DNA of 64,000 nucleotides, taken from positions 82,033-146,032 of the forward strand of contig NZ_FZMF01000013.1 in assembly GCF_900197685.1 (NCBI RefSeq). Direction: 5' to 3'. Origin of the DNA: Helicobacter baculiformis. GTDB taxonomy: Bacteria > Campylobacterota > Campylobacteria > Campylobacterales > Helicobacteraceae. The position numbers and the translations under genes were made by a program. The notes under the pieces were generated by a model that had not been told where the DNA came from, made no database searches, and was given only the letters and a program-made list of their open reading frames with translations. This document shows, one piece after another, positions 8,704 to 17,277 of this stretch. The first letter of the stretch is position 1. Each line of letters begins with the position of its first letter.

Positions 8704-9006
8704 CTATTTTTTCTTTTTAGTCACTTTAGAGGCAGCAACCACATCTTTGAGCACTTTACCAGGCTTGAACTTGGGTACCATTTTGTCTTTAGTTGTGTAG
8801 CTTTTATCACTTCCGGGAACCTTGCCTTTTTTACCCTTCTGTAAAACCGCCTCAAATTTGCCAAAACCTACCAATTCTACGCTTTCATGGCCACTTAATG
8901 CCTTTTCAACAGCTTTAACAAACCCATTCAGCGCCAGTTCTGTTTCTTTTTTATCCTTAAAGCCACCTTCTTTTTGCATCAAGTCTAAAAACTCTAGTTT
9001 TTTCAA
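8704..9006 (-). CDS. hup: DNA-binding protein HU
   Basis: A 100-aa histone-like protein that bends and compacts DNA in the nucleoid. The typical HU sequence is visible: MKKLEFLDLMQKEGG at the N-terminus, ESVELVGFGKFEAVLQKGK across the dimer core and arm, VPKFKPGKVLKDVV near the C-terminus, and a Lys-rich tail. The start is a TTG at 9006, preceded by AAAGGA with a 6-nt spacer. An upstream in-frame ATG at 9057 lies inside the -10 box (9056-9061) and cannot be the start. The TTG start gives the length and N-terminus expected for Helicobacter HU. Confidence 0.93.
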   Translation of the reverse strand: MKKLEFLDLMQKEGGFKDKKETELALNGFVKAVEKALSGHESVELVGFGKFEAVLQKGKKGKVPGSDKSYTTKDKMVPKFKPGKVLKDVVAASKVTKKKK

Positions 9007-9055
9007 CACATGTCCTTTGTATAGATATTTTTGCAAAAAGCAAAACACGCGTGCC

Positions 9056-9061
9056 ATTATA
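9056..9061 (-). promoter_or_regulatory. -10 box of the HU gene
   Basis: TATAAT on the reverse strand, about 50 bp upstream of the HU TTG start. It predicts a transcript start near 9049 and a 5' leader of about 43 nt. Confidence 0.65.
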
Positions 9062-9120
9062 CTACAAAATCCGCCAATTGCGCCAATTCCGCGTTTAAGA
9101 GCCCTTCAAGTTAGCTATTG

Positions 9121-9126
9121 TATGAT
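9121..9126 (+). promoter_or_regulatory. -10 box of gapA-pgk-corA
   Basis: TATGAT preceded by GCTATTG. It lies 34 bp before the gapA start and upstream of its ribosome site (AAAAGGGG, 9147-9154). It is divergent to the HU promoter, with about 60 bp between the two -10 boxes. Confidence 0.5.
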
Positions 9127-9159
9127 ACAAGGTTTAATAAAAAACTAAAAGGGGCTAGG

Positions 9160-10155
9160 TTGGTGCGTGTGGCAATCAATGGAACAGGGCGTATCGGCTT
9201 ATGTGCCGCACGCATTGTGGCGCAACGCGATGACATGGAATTAGTCGCCCTTAATTCTACTTGCGATTTGGATACCCTGATCCATCTCTTGCGTTATGAT
9301 TCGCTTCATAAGCATAGTGTGCGTATAGAGAAAGTCAATGAAGAGGGCTTATGCATGGGCAATAGCTTATTTGTGCGCGTCTTGCACGAACGCGACCCCG
9401 CTAAACTAGATTTTGGCAAGGCGCAAGTTGTCTTGGAATGCACGGGGAAATTTAACGATCATGCTCTAGCTCAAGTCCATTTAAAAAACGCTGTGCAAAG
9501 GGTAGTGATCTCTGCCCCTGCCACTAATACCCCCACTTTTGTTTATGGGGTTAACCACACTAATTACGCCGGAGAACCTGTTATTTCTAATGCCTCCTGC
9601 ACCACCAATGCGCTCGCTCCACTTTTGTTAGTGCTCGATCAGCATTTTGGTGTAGAGCACGCCTTGATGACCACAATTCATAGCTATACTAATGATCAAA
9701 ATCTTTTAGATTCCAAACATAAAGACTTACGCCGTGCGCGCGCGGCTGCGCTGAATATGATTCCCACCAGCACAGGCGTCAATAAAGCTTTGACTCACAT
9801 TCTGCCCCATTTAGCTCCTAAGGTTAAAGGTTTGGCTTTGCGTGTGCCTACTCCTGTAGTGAGTCTGATTGATTTGAGCGTACATACGCATCAAGCCATG
9901 AGCCTTGAAAGCCTGCATGCAAGCATGCAGTTAGCCAGCCGTACCCATTTGGAAGGTGTTTTAGGTATTGATAACCATCAACGCGTCTCGAGCGACTTTA
10001 TCGACAGCTCCTATAGCGCGATCTATATTGAAGATCAGACATTGGTATTAGATAAACATCATGCCAAAATCTTAGCATGGTATGATAATGAAGTGGGTTA
10101 CTCAGAGCGACTCGTGGATATGGCATACCACACCATGAAAGGAATAACATGTTAG
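9160..10155 (+). CDS. gapA: Glyceraldehyde-3-phosphate dehydrogenase
   Basis: The 331-aa enzyme oxidises glyceraldehyde-3-phosphate to 1,3-bisphosphoglycerate with NAD(P) in central carbon metabolism. Visible hallmarks are the N-terminal Rossmann motif AINGTGRIGL, the catalytic Cys in SNASCTTNALAPLL, the catalytic His in TTIHSYTNDQ, and WYDNEVGYSERLVDMA near the C-terminus. The motif has Thr where most homologues have Phe (NGFGRIG), as I recall for H. pylori GapA. The TTG at 9160 is preferred because AAAAGGGG lies 5 nt upstream; GTG at 9163 is an alternative. Longer upstream starts overlap the promoter. Its 3' end overlaps pgk by 7 bp. Confidence 0.93.
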   Translation: MVRVAINGTGRIGLCAARIVAQRDDMELVALNSTCDLDTLIHLLRYDSLHKHSVRIEKVNEEGLCMGNSLFVRVLHERDPAKLDFGKAQVVLECTGKFNDHALAQVHLKNAVQRVVISAPATNTPTFVYGVNHTNYAGEPVISNASCTTNALAPLLLVLDQHFGVEHALMTTIHSYTNDQNLLDSKHKDLRRARAAALNMIPTSTGVNKALTHILPHLAPKVKGLALRVPTPVVSLIDLSVHTHQAMSLESLHASMQLASRTHLEGVLGIDNHQRVSSDFIDSSYSAIYIEDQTLVLDKHHAKILAWYDNEVGYSERLVDMAYHTMKGITC

Positions 10156-11369
10156 CCGGAATCAAGCGCATGCAAGAGGTTTTAGGTATCCAGGATGTGG
10201 ACATACAAAACAAGAATGTCATGATTCGCGTGGATTTTAATGTTCCTTTGGATAAAGATTTTAACATTATGGAAGACACGCGCATGCGTGAGAGTATCCC
10301 CACAATCAACTATTGCATTGATAATGGTGCACGCTCGGTAGTGCTTGTGGGGCATTTAGGACGCCCTGAACCTAAATTTGATGGCGATAAACAGAGTCAA
10401 TTTTCTTTTAACCATTTGGTCAAACGGCTGGAGCGCTTGCTAAATAAAGAAGTCTTTTTTGCACATTCCTTACAAATGGCCAAACAACTACAAAGCGCGC
10501 ATGCTAATCCTGTTATCTTAATTGAAAACCTGCGTTTCTATAAAGGCGAAAAAGAAAATGACCCGGAGTTTGCTAAGCAATTAGCGGATCTCTGTGAAGT
10601 CTACGTGAACGATGCCTTTGGCACGAGTCATCGTAAACACGCTAGCACCTATGGCATTGCGACGCATGTGCCTACAAAGGTTGCGGGCTTTCTGCTCAAA
10701 AAAGAGATCAATTCTTTTGCCAAAGCCTTAGCCAATCCTTTGCGTCCCGTACTCTTGGTAGTTGGGGGATCTAAGGTCAGTTCTAAGCTCAAGCTTTTGC
10801 ACAATATTTTAGATCGGGTGGATAAAATCATCATCGGGGGCGCGATGAGCAACACCTTTTTGAAAGCTCTCGATTACAACATGCAAGCCTCTTTAGTGGA
10901 AGAAGATTTGATTGAAGAGGCTTTGCACATCTTGGATAAAGCCAAGCAAAAGGGCGTACATGTCTACTTACCCGTCGATGTGGTGAGCACCACTCACCTA
11001 GAACACACCGATCAGGTGCAAATCACCCCCGCTCAAGACATCCCTTTAAATCACATGGCAGTTGACATCGGACCGGCAACTTCTAAACTCTTTTCTTTAG
11101 TGATTCAAAATAGCCAAACCATTATTTGGAATGGTCCGCTTGGAGTCTATGAAGTCCCCCTTTTTAGTCGCGGTTCGTTTCAGATTGCCCACAGCATTTC
11201 TAACACCTATGCTTTTTCCTTGATCGGGGGAGGGGATACGATCGATGTTTTGACACGTGCCGGTTATAAAGATAGCGTGAGCTTCATCTCTACGGGTGGG
11301 GGGGCGAGCTTAGAGCTCTTGGAAGGTAAGATTTTGGTCGCCTTCGATGTGTTGGATCGCAAACCATGA
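10149..11369 (+). CDS. pgk: Phosphoglycerate kinase
   Basis: The 406-aa glycolytic enzyme transfers phosphate from 1,3-bisphosphoglycerate to ADP, making ATP. Family motifs are present: RVDFNVP, GHLGRP, LIENLRFYKGEKEND, VNDAFGTSHRKHAS, the hinge-region WNGPLGVYE, and the nucleotide site IGGGDT followed by STGGGASLELLEGK. The ATG at 10149 follows AAAGGA with a 6-nt spacer and overlaps the end of gapA, so the two are translated as a pair. The order gapA-pgk-corA is that of H. pylori. Confidence 0.95.
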   Translation: MLAGIKRMQEVLGIQDVDIQNKNVMIRVDFNVPLDKDFNIMEDTRMRESIPTINYCIDNGARSVVLVGHLGRPEPKFDGDKQSQFSFNHLVKRLERLLNKEVFFAHSLQMAKQLQSAHANPVILIENLRFYKGEKENDPEFAKQLADLCEVYVNDAFGTSHRKHASTYGIATHVPTKVAGFLLKKEINSFAKALANPLRPVLLVVGGSKVSSKLKLLHNILDRVDKIIIGGAMSNTFLKALDYNMQASLVEEDLIEEALHILDKAKQKGVHVYLPVDVVSTTHLEHTDQVQITPAQDIPLNHMAVDIGPATSKLFSLVIQNSQTIIWNGPLGVYEVPLFSRGSFQIAHSISNTYAFSLIGGGDTIDVLTRAGYKDSVSFISTGGGASLELLEGKILVAFDVLDRKP

Positions 11370-11411
11370 CGGAGAGTGTGCCGTGCCCACTACAATACAG
11401 GAGCACTGGGC

Positions 11412-12365
11412 ATGATCAATGTCTTTGCAAAGAATAACGAACTTGTTGAAATTTTTACATTTCAAGATTTTGAAAATTTTCCCTTTGAAGAGCACAATAT
11501 CTTATGGTATGAGCTTATCAACCCTACCTTTACTGAACTCTATTGCATCGCACAAAATTACGATCTCAATCTCTACGAAGATCCTGAAAAAAGTGCGGTG
11601 GTCAAATATTGGGAGAACAGCACCTCCATCACCATTAACACCTATTTTATTTATAAAGACTCGCCCCTAGCTTTCCACACTGAAGCAATCACTTATTTTA
11701 TTGCCAATAATATTCTGTTCACTCTCTACCACGGAGATTTCCCCATTTTCCGAGAGGTGCAGGGGCGTGTGCTAGCTAGCCCCAAGAAATTCCATGATGG
11801 ATTTGACATCTTGGCTAAAATTTTAGAACTCTACTTTGAGAAGGGTGCGGATTGCTTAGAGGAAGTCAACCGCGAAACTAGTGTGTTGCGTAAGCAAATT
11901 GTCTTTGACCTAGAAGCCTGTACCCATGAAGAAACCTTGATCTCGCTATCCTTTTTGCAAGAATTTAACATGGAACTACGCGATTCGCTCTTTGATAAAA
12001 GGCGCATCATCACCGCCCTATTGAAAAGCAATAAGGTAGATAACGAGACAAAGAAAGATTTCAACATTATTATCAAGGATTTTAATTCCTTGGTAGAATT
12101 TAGTACTGCTAATCTTAACGCACTAGATAATATTCAAAACCTTTTTACTTCTCAAGTCAATGTAGAGCAGAATAAGATCATCAAACTTTTCACCGTGGCA
12201 ACGATGGCGATGATGCCCCCTACTTTAATTGGCACAATCTATGGGATGAACTTTGAGGTGATGCCTGAATTGCGTTGGGAATTTGGCTACCCCATTGCGA
12301 TCGTGGCGATGATCGTCTCGACCATCTTACCCATTTTGTATTTTAAAAAGAAAGGCTGGCTCTAA
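11412..12365 (+). CDS. corA: CorA magnesium transport protein
   Basis: A 317-aa member of the CorA/2-TM-GxN family, forming a pentameric inner-membrane Mg2+ channel. A large cytoplasmic N-domain (residues 1-255, ending in a long helix) is followed by two C-terminal membrane helices. The signature YGMNF sits at the end of the first helix, in LIGTIYGMNFEVMPE. The ATG at 11412 has AGGAG 8 nt upstream, which is better supported than an upstream in-frame ATG at 11376. It follows pgk by about 40 bp on the same strand. Its stop codon shares 4 bp (CTAA) with that of the convergent neighbour. Confidence 0.93.
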   Translation: MINVFAKNNELVEIFTFQDFENFPFEEHNILWYELINPTFTELYCIAQNYDLNLYEDPEKSAVVKYWENSTSITINTYFIYKDSPLAFHTEAITYFIANNILFTLYHGDFPIFREVQGRVLASPKKFHDGFDILAKILELYFEKGADCLEEVNRETSVLRKQIVFDLEACTHEETLISLSFLQEFNMELRDSLFDKRRIITALLKSNKVDNETKKDFNIIIKDFNSLVEFSTANLNALDNIQNLFTSQVNVEQNKIIKLFTVATMAMMPPTLIGTIYGMNFEVMPELRWEFGYPIAIVAMIVSTILPILYFKKKGWL

Positions 12366-12898
12366 TTTAGGGCTCCCCAAAGCAGAACCCCCAGCACCAC
12401 CGCGCCCAGCACAAACGCGCTAATGATACCTTTGGTGCTCTTGCGCTTAAAGCCCATAAGCAATCCACTCATATAAAATAGACATAGAAATACCCCAAAG
12501 ATAATGCCAAAAACCACAAGTGGCTTGCCCGCTCTACCCTTATGCACTTGCATGAGTACGCCTAGCGCACTGCGGTGTATGCTCGTGATGACGCTTTTGT
12601 CTCTCTCAGAATTAATATTAATTTCATAGCCAGCCGTACCGATAAGCAACGCTCCCTTGCGTCTTCTAGGCTCAATTTTAGGAGGCAAAGCAACATTTTT
12701 TTGTTTTAAAAAGTCTAGGAGAAATTCTAACTCTTTTTCTTTGGCTACAAGAGGCACGCTCCACTTGGTGATTTTAGCCCCACTATTGGAACCAAAGTCT
12801 AAAAAGAAAGCCACCCCACTGATCACAAACAGCAACACTAGGGGCAGAAAAAACACGCTCGCGTAAGCGTGGAATTTATAAATAGTTTGGACGCGCAT
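12362..12898 (-). CDS. PepSY-type inner-membrane protein
   Basis: A 178-aa membrane protein. A first helix (residues 14-35, ASVFFLPLVLLFVISGVAFFL) is followed by a basic extracytoplasmic region of about 100 residues and two C-terminal helices (125-148 and 155-176). The motif IHRSALGVLMQVHKGRAG, with paired His residues before helix 2, is like the PepSY-associated TM family, whose members often work with iron or haem reduction. That family call is by resemblance. Its ATG overlaps the stop of the upstream gene by 1 bp (TAATG), so it is co-translated with the glutathionylspermidine-synthase-like gene. Confidence 0.6.
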   Translation of the reverse strand: MRVQTIYKFHAYASVFFLPLVLLFVISGVAFFLDFGSNSGAKITKWSVPLVAKEKELEFLLDFLKQKNVALPPKIEPRRRKGALLIGTAGYEININSERDKSVITSIHRSALGVLMQVHKGRAGKPLVVFGIIFGVFLCLFYMSGLLMGFKRKSTKGIISAFVLGAVVLGVLLWGALN

Positions 12899-14070
12899 TA
12901 TTGTAAAATATGGCTCACAAATTTTGAATAATTGTCCATCACAAGCCCCCCCTTTCTAAAACCTAACCCGCATGCCTCATAGGCAAAAAAGACATTGGGT
13001 TGGTAGTAAAACTCACCTACCTGATTGAGTGGCGCGTATTCCTGATACACAGGCTTATGATTGCCATAGACCCCCTGCGTTTGATGCACGATGCTCAAAT
13101 CTGGGTTCAAAATCTGCACATTAGCCCCCTCTCTGCCAAAGGCAACTTTACGCACTTGCTTTTTGTTTTGCAAGGGTTCATAGCTAGCTTCTAAAAGCAA
13201 AGGATGGTTAGGATAGCGCTCCCAAAGCACCTTTAAAAAGCGTTTGCTTTGGAATAATAGCGTGTAAGCGGGGTTCAAAAAGATGGTATTTTGGTTAGCC
13301 ATCATGTCCTGCATGAGCAAAGCTAACTCGGGTTCATCGATAGCAATACTCTCCCAAGGCACGAGCTTAAACAAGAATTCGTAATTCACTCCTTCAAAAA
13401 AGACCCCCTCTTCAGGATTGAATTGCACTTCATCCATGTATGCAAAATGTGTTTCAAAGCCCGCACTTCGTGCGGCATCTTGCAAGAATTGTACGCTACG
13501 CTCTTCTTCACTACTCCCTCGAATGCTGGAAAAAAGAATCTTCCAGCCTTCATAAAGGCTTTCAAACCCACTCACATCTTCACTCAAAGTAACCAAGCGT
13601 TTAAAATTTTGGCTTAGGGCTTCATGGATATTGTTAAATTGCAAGTCCTCATTGTAGCCATTGTGCTTGAGTAATGCCCATTGTACTAGTGCACTTTCAT
13701 AAAGCATGGTCGGAGTGTCAGCGTTAAACTCCAAAAGCTTAATAGGTTTACCATCTAGTCCGCCGGCTAGATCAAAACGCCCGTAAATATGCCAGTGCAC
13801 TTCTTGCTCAAAACTTTGTTTGATCATCGGAATCAAACTATTAGGGATGTCTAATTCGAAAAAGCGTTCTTGCTCGATGACCATTTGTGCAGTTTCTACA
13901 AACATATCATAGAGCTCGTTACACGCATCGTAATAGGCATTCGCCTCCTGTTGACTCACCACAACTAAATCATTGCTAAGATAGGGACTTTTATCAGGGT
14001 CGGTATGCCAGTCTAGTCCGATCTCTTCTAGGGCTTGGTGGCTTAAGGGTTGTAAAGTTTTGATTTGCAT
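12898..14070 (-). CDS. Glutathionylspermidine synthase-like ATP-grasp enzyme
   Basis: The 390-aa product resembles the C-terminal synthetase domain of glutathionylspermidine synthase and the YgiC/YjfC proteins. Visible patches are GRFDLAGGLDGKPIKLLEFN (substrate and ATP-grasp region, about 100-130) and the C-terminal FFAYEACGLGFRKGGLVMDN with its Gly-rich loop. Such enzymes form an amide bond using ATP, but the natural substrate of these stand-alone bacterial proteins is not settled. The gene lies between a UPF0323 lipoprotein gene (9 bp upstream) and the PepSY-like gene (1-bp overlap), so the three form an operon. H. pylori has the same pair next to UPF0323 (HP0232/HP0233, from memory). Confidence 0.82.
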   Translation of the reverse strand: MQIKTLQPLSHQALEEIGLDWHTDPDKSPYLSNDLVVVSQQEANAYYDACNELYDMFVETAQMVIEQERFFELDIPNSLIPMIKQSFEQEVHWHIYGRFDLAGGLDGKPIKLLEFNADTPTMLYESALVQWALLKHNGYNEDLQFNNIHEALSQNFKRLVTLSEDVSGFESLYEGWKILFSSIRGSSEEERSVQFLQDAARSAGFETHFAYMDEVQFNPEEGVFFEGVNYEFLFKLVPWESIAIDEPELALLMQDMMANQNTIFLNPAYTLLFQSKRFLKVLWERYPNHPLLLEASYEPLQNKKQVRKVAFGREGANVQILNPDLSIVHQTQGVYGNHKPVYQEYAPLNQVGEFYYQPNVFFAYEACGLGFRKGGLVMDNYSKFVSHILQ

Positions 14071-14079
14071 GGAATTCCT

Positions 14080-14877
14080 TTAAGAAGCAGCGCCACTATG
14101 ACTAGAGCCAAAAAAACCGCTACGCCCTTGAGAAGGGCTAGAGCTGTGCGTATTTTGGGGTCTTTGAGGGCTGACAGAATGGTTTGTAGAGGGGCTAGAA
14201 CTATGTGCGCCTTGGCTAGCAGAGGGGCTAGAAGTGGGTGCGGTTGTAGAACTACGCGGGCTAGAAGCATTGCTAGGGCTAGAGTTTTGCGAAGACCCAA
14301 AAAACCCGCTACGCGCTCCACTAGAAGGCGTGCCCGATGTGCTTCTAAAATTATTCTGACTGCGTTGGTAGGCTTGTGGGGAGCTATAATTTCTTTGGGC
14401 ATTTTGGGTATAATTAGGATTGTTAAAAAGCTTATTGCCAATATAGGCCCCCAAAATTGCCCCCGCCGCACTGCCTAAAATTGCTCCCCCAATGCCCAGC
14501 CCAGAACCTCCACCTTCAGCAGGGGGTTTAGTGAGCTGACTTGTGCCATTATCAATTTTAACTTCTTCCTCCTTGATAAGTTTTTGCACTTCCTCATCGC
14601 TGAGCATACGCTCCTTGCCCTGCATATCGCGTACCACAACTCGCGTCTTGTCGCTGGGATATTCTTCAGCCACCTTATAACTCTTATCAGGCTGTTCTTG
14701 CAAGATCACCAACGCGCCTTTTTTAACCTGTTGGGTTTGTTGGCTGCTCTCTTTGGGTTTTTCCTCTTTGGGTTTTTCTTGTGTATCGCCCTTACATCCG
14801 GCTAAAGCCACCACAACCACCGCACTAAGCCCCCCTACAATAGCGTAATCTGAAATTTTTCTAAATGGCATGCGCAT
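14080..14877 (-). CDS. UPF0323 family lipoprotein
   Basis: A 265-aa lipoprotein matching the Helicobacter UPF0323 family (HP0232 type). The N-terminus [20 protein letters not shown] is a signal sequence and ALAGC is a good lipobox with Cys28 lipidated. A charged Lys/Glu/Gln stretch follows, then a conserved body ([20 protein letters not shown]), a Gly/Ala-rich segment like a glycine zipper ([20 protein letters not shown]), and a Ser/Pro/Thr-rich low-complexity tail of about 100 residues. That tail holds two copies of RSGFFGSS. The Ser-rich tail repeats make the region look open in other frames, but those frames lack family features. Function unknown; probably outer membrane attached. Confidence 0.85.
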   Translation of the reverse strand: MRMPFRKISDYAIVGGLSAVVVVALAGCKGDTQEKPKEEKPKESSQQTQQVKKGALVILQEQPDKSYKVAEEYPSDKTRVVVRDMQGKERMLSDEEVQKLIKEEEVKIDNGTSQLTKPPAEGGGSGLGIGGAILGSAAGAILGAYIGNKLFNNPNYTQNAQRNYSSPQAYQRSQNNFRSTSGTPSSGARSGFFGSSQNSSPSNASSPRSSTTAPTSSPSASQGAHSSSPSTNHSVSPQRPQNTHSSSPSQGRSGFFGSSHSGAAS

Positions 14878-14926
14878 CTGTATCCTTATCTTAAAAGTCT
14901 TTATGCTAGCATATTTTTGCCTAAGC

Positions 14927-16468
14927 TTATATTTTAAATTGTCCGATGTCCAAATCTAAATCTGTTGTAGAGGTGTGCAAAGAGCTAGCTAACTTGAGTA
15001 TCTCTTGAGCATCTATAGAAGATTGTTGGGTGTTTTTCTCAATATGTGTGAGTTTCTCGATCATGGCACTGATACTTTCGCCGGTTTGGGTGTAATTACG
15101 GATAAAACCATGCGTATTTTGCACCATCATTTCCACATCTGCACTCATGCCCTTAAAATTTCTCTGTACTTGTAGACTGTGCCTGCTCAGATCCTTAATC
15201 TTCTTAGAATTGGACTCCATTTGGCTGGAGACATCGCCTATTTCTTGCACAATTACCCCGATCGTTGAGTTGATCTCAGTCAAGCTCTTTTGGGTGCGCG
15301 CGGCTAAATTGCGCACTTCGTCCGCCACCACCGCAAAGCCCCTGCCATGCTCGCCTGCGCGCGCAGCTTCAATAGCGGCATTAAGAGCGAGTAAATTGGT
15401 TTGATCCGCAATATCATCGATGATATGTAAAATCCCTTTAACACTATCAGCGTTTCTACTGAGTCGCTCAATCCGTGTAGAAAGATCTTCTTCTGTCTGC
15501 GACACCTCTAAAATATGCTCAAGCATATTGCTTAACGAGGTGTTGGATTTTTCAATAGAATGGCGCGTCTTGCCTAATTTGTCGCCCATATCATGCGCTT
15601 CATTTACGAGCGCTTTTGTATTATCTGCAAAGCCTAAAGAGGAAAGATACAATTCTTTAATTGCCTGAACATTGGCTCGTGTCGCGTTGGTAGCATTAGC
15701 AATGATTTTTTGCAAGGAATCGGCTAAAGATCGATTCTGCACACTATGATGCTGGATATTCTTCATCACCTCGTGAATATTTTCGACAAAGTGGTTGATA
15801 TAAGTCCCCGCCTGTCCAATTTCGTCATTGGCATTAGTAACTACAAAGCGACTCGTCAAATCTCTATCTCCATGCGCAAATGCGGCAATCCTCGTAACCA
15901 AAGCCCTTAAGCGATTAAAAATCGTAAAATACATCAAAATCGCCGAAATGGCGATAATCCCCACAACGATGCTCACATTCCAAACCACAAGGGTTTTAGA
16001 ATCGTCTACATCTTGTCTTTGGACATGGTGTTCTAAAGCATTAACATCTTTAACAATATCACTATAATATGAGGTAACCGCAAGCACAATATCCCCAGAG
16101 GGGTCATAGTGCGCGTAAGCGACTTTGAGTTCTGGTTTACCCCCTGTGCTCTTAGGGATTTTATAACGCACATAACCACCCCCAGCATCAGCACGTGCGA
16201 TGAACTCTTTGATATAAGCCACGCCGTCTGCGCTTATCAGATTGTATCCATTTTTACCCGTGTTCTTGGGATTAGCGGGATCTAAAAGCACCTTTCCTGA
16301 TTTGCTCACCGCCATGATATAGTAAATGCTGGTGTCGCCATTAATCTCTTGGAGCAGCTGCAACGCTGAAGCCACAGCTCCTTGCTTGCTCTGGGTGTTG
16401 TAAAACAGCGTTAATGAGCGTTCCAATAAGCCATACATGTATTTGAGCGCGTACTCCTTCTTTTGCAC
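14927..16468 (-). CDS. Methyl-accepting chemotaxis protein, main open frame (gene interrupted upstream)
   Basis: The open frame from a GTG at 16468 encodes 513 aa. It has a periplasmic single Cache-like sensor (residues 1-150, with [18 protein letters not shown]), one membrane helix (about 162-184), a HAMP linker (about 185-235) and a cytoplasmic signalling helix pair with the hairpin tip [20 protein letters not shown]. As it stands it lacks the first membrane helix. That helix is encoded in the same frame just upstream but is separated by a TAG at 16475-16477. Without readthrough or re-initiation the sensor would not be exported properly. AGGA 4 nt before the GTG could allow re-initiation. 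The ligand is unknown. Confidence 0.85.
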   Translation of the reverse strand: MQKKEYALKYMYGLLERSLTLFYNTQSKQGAVASALQLLQEINGDTSIYYIMAVSKSGKVLLDPANPKNTGKNGYNLISADGVAYIKEFIARADAGGGYVRYKIPKSTGGKPELKVAYAHYDPSGDIVLAVTSYYSDIVKDVNALEHHVQRQDVDDSKTLVVWNVSIVVGIIAISAILMYFTIFNRLRALVTRIAAFAHGDRDLTSRFVVTNANDEIGQAGTYINHFVENIHEVMKNIQHHSVQNRSLADSLQKIIANATNATRANVQAIKELYLSSLGFADNTKALVNEAHDMGDKLGKTRHSIEKSNTSLSNMLEHILEVSQTEEDLSTRIERLSRNADSVKGILHIIDDIADQTNLLALNAAIEAARAGEHGRGFAVVADEVRNLAARTQKSLTEINSTIGVIVQEIGDVSSQMESNSKKIKDLSRHSLQVQRNFKGMSADVEMMVQNTHGFIRNYTQTGESISAMIEKLTHIEKNTQQSSIDAQEILKLASSLHTSTTDLDLDIGQFKI

Positions 16469-16474
16469 ATCATC

Positions 16475-16603
16475 CTATCTAGTAGTTTGAATAATATGCT
16501 GGACAAGCCGATGCCTTTTGTAATCTGCTACAAAGACAAGAATAGTTCCCATAACTACTAAAGATAAAAAGAGATTGCCTGTAATTTTAAGGCTTAAGCG
16601 CAT
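16475..16603 (-). pseudogene. N-terminal fragment of the interrupted chemoreceptor gene
   Basis: An ATG at 16603 with a strong ribosome site (AAGGGGAG, 4-nt spacer) opens a 42-codon frame ending at TAG (16475-16477). It encodes MRLSLKITGNLFLSLVVMGT and then ILVFVADYKRHR, exactly the N-terminal signal-anchor helix that the downstream chemoreceptor frame lacks. The frame continues in register (two codons, then GTG). The intact gene would be 14927-16603, 558 aa. A single base substitution explains the break. A sequencing error cannot be excluded. Confidence 0.8.
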
Positions 16604-16654
16604 GCGACTCCCCTTTCAAAGGTTCGAAATTCACAAGATAGATCGCAAGAATCG

Positions 16655-17245
16655 CTAAAATCTGTAATGCACGCCCAGCCCATAATGCGCCCCCCTTTTT
16701 TCATCTAAGCCAATTTCAGGGTACAATTCCCAATTACGGCGGTATTTGGAGGTGAAGAGATAGGCAAAGCCCCAGCCAATCAAACTCCCCACCACCACCT
16801 GTAAAATGGTGTGTTTGCGCGCCACCACGCGGCTCGCATCCGTGAGCACCGCCAAAGCGATCACGGGCAAAGCCGGCTTCCAGCCATAGCGATAAAAGAC
16901 AAACCCGGCCGCGCTCCACGCCCCCCCCGCATGCCCGCTAGGCATCCCTCTCCAGCTATCACAGCAAGGGCGTTTAGCAAAGGGCACATGTGCGCCCCTA
17001 TCATGCGCGCTTTGAAAGGCCCCCTTGATTCCATAGATCACCCCCTGAGTAACGATGCTCCCTACCGCTAGCTCCCCCATGCCGCGATAATCGCGCATGC
17101 CCAAACTCACCACGCCCACAAAAACAGGCATCAAGCGCAACACATCGCCTATATCTTCTAAAATCTTGACCTCTTGCGCACTGGGCGCGCCCTCCAAGCG
17201 CACACAGAGCAACAACGCCAAACCCGCCCGCATGATTTTTCGCAT
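16655..17245 (-). CDS. PAP2-superfamily phosphatase (LpxF-like by position)
   Basis: A 196-aa protein with an N-terminal signal or anchor segment. The PAP2 catalytic motifs are KRP (near residue 90), MPSGHAGG and SRVVARKHTIL. The last has the catalytic His, but the Asp normally four residues later is Gln. Such enzymes remove phosphate from lipid phosphates in the periplasm or inner membrane. In H. pylori the lipid A 4'-phosphatase gene lpxF lies next to wecA-pdxJ-pdxA as here, so a lipid A role is possible. The C-terminus ...GVHYRF is unusual for the family. The ATG at 17245 was chosen because the 17254 ATG overlaps a TATAAT (17253-17258). Confidence 0.7.
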   Translation of the reverse strand: MRKIMRAGLALLLCVRLEGAPSAQEVKILEDIGDVLRLMPVFVGVVSLGMRDYRGMGELAVGSIVTQGVIYGIKGAFQSAHDRGAHVPFAKRPCCDSWRGMPSGHAGGAWSAAGFVFYRYGWKPALPVIALAVLTDASRVVARKHTILQVVVGSLIGWGFAYLFTSKYRRNWELYPEIGLDEKRGAHYGLGVHYRF

Positions 17246-17252
17246 AACCTCC

Positions 17253-17277
17253 ATTATAGCATTTTGTTAGGTATAAT
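17253..17277. promoter_or_regulatory. Facing divergent -10 boxes of the PAP2 and wecA genes
   Basis: ATTATA at 17253-17258 is TATAAT on the reverse strand (PAP2 gene), and TATAAT at 17272-17277 serves the forward wecA-pdxJ-pdxA run. The boxes are 13 bp apart. Both predicted transcripts would begin within 1-2 nt of an in-frame ATG (17245 reverse, 17285 forward), suggesting leaderless or near-leaderless mRNAs. Confidence 0.45.

Noticed and set aside
14065..14478. Open frames of 137 aa (forward) and 142 aa (reverse, 14043-14471) over the lipoprotein tail
   Set aside because: They arise because the Ser/Pro-rich repetitive tail is open in several frames. The compositions are biased, there are no ribosome sites, and the UPF0323 frame explains the DNA.
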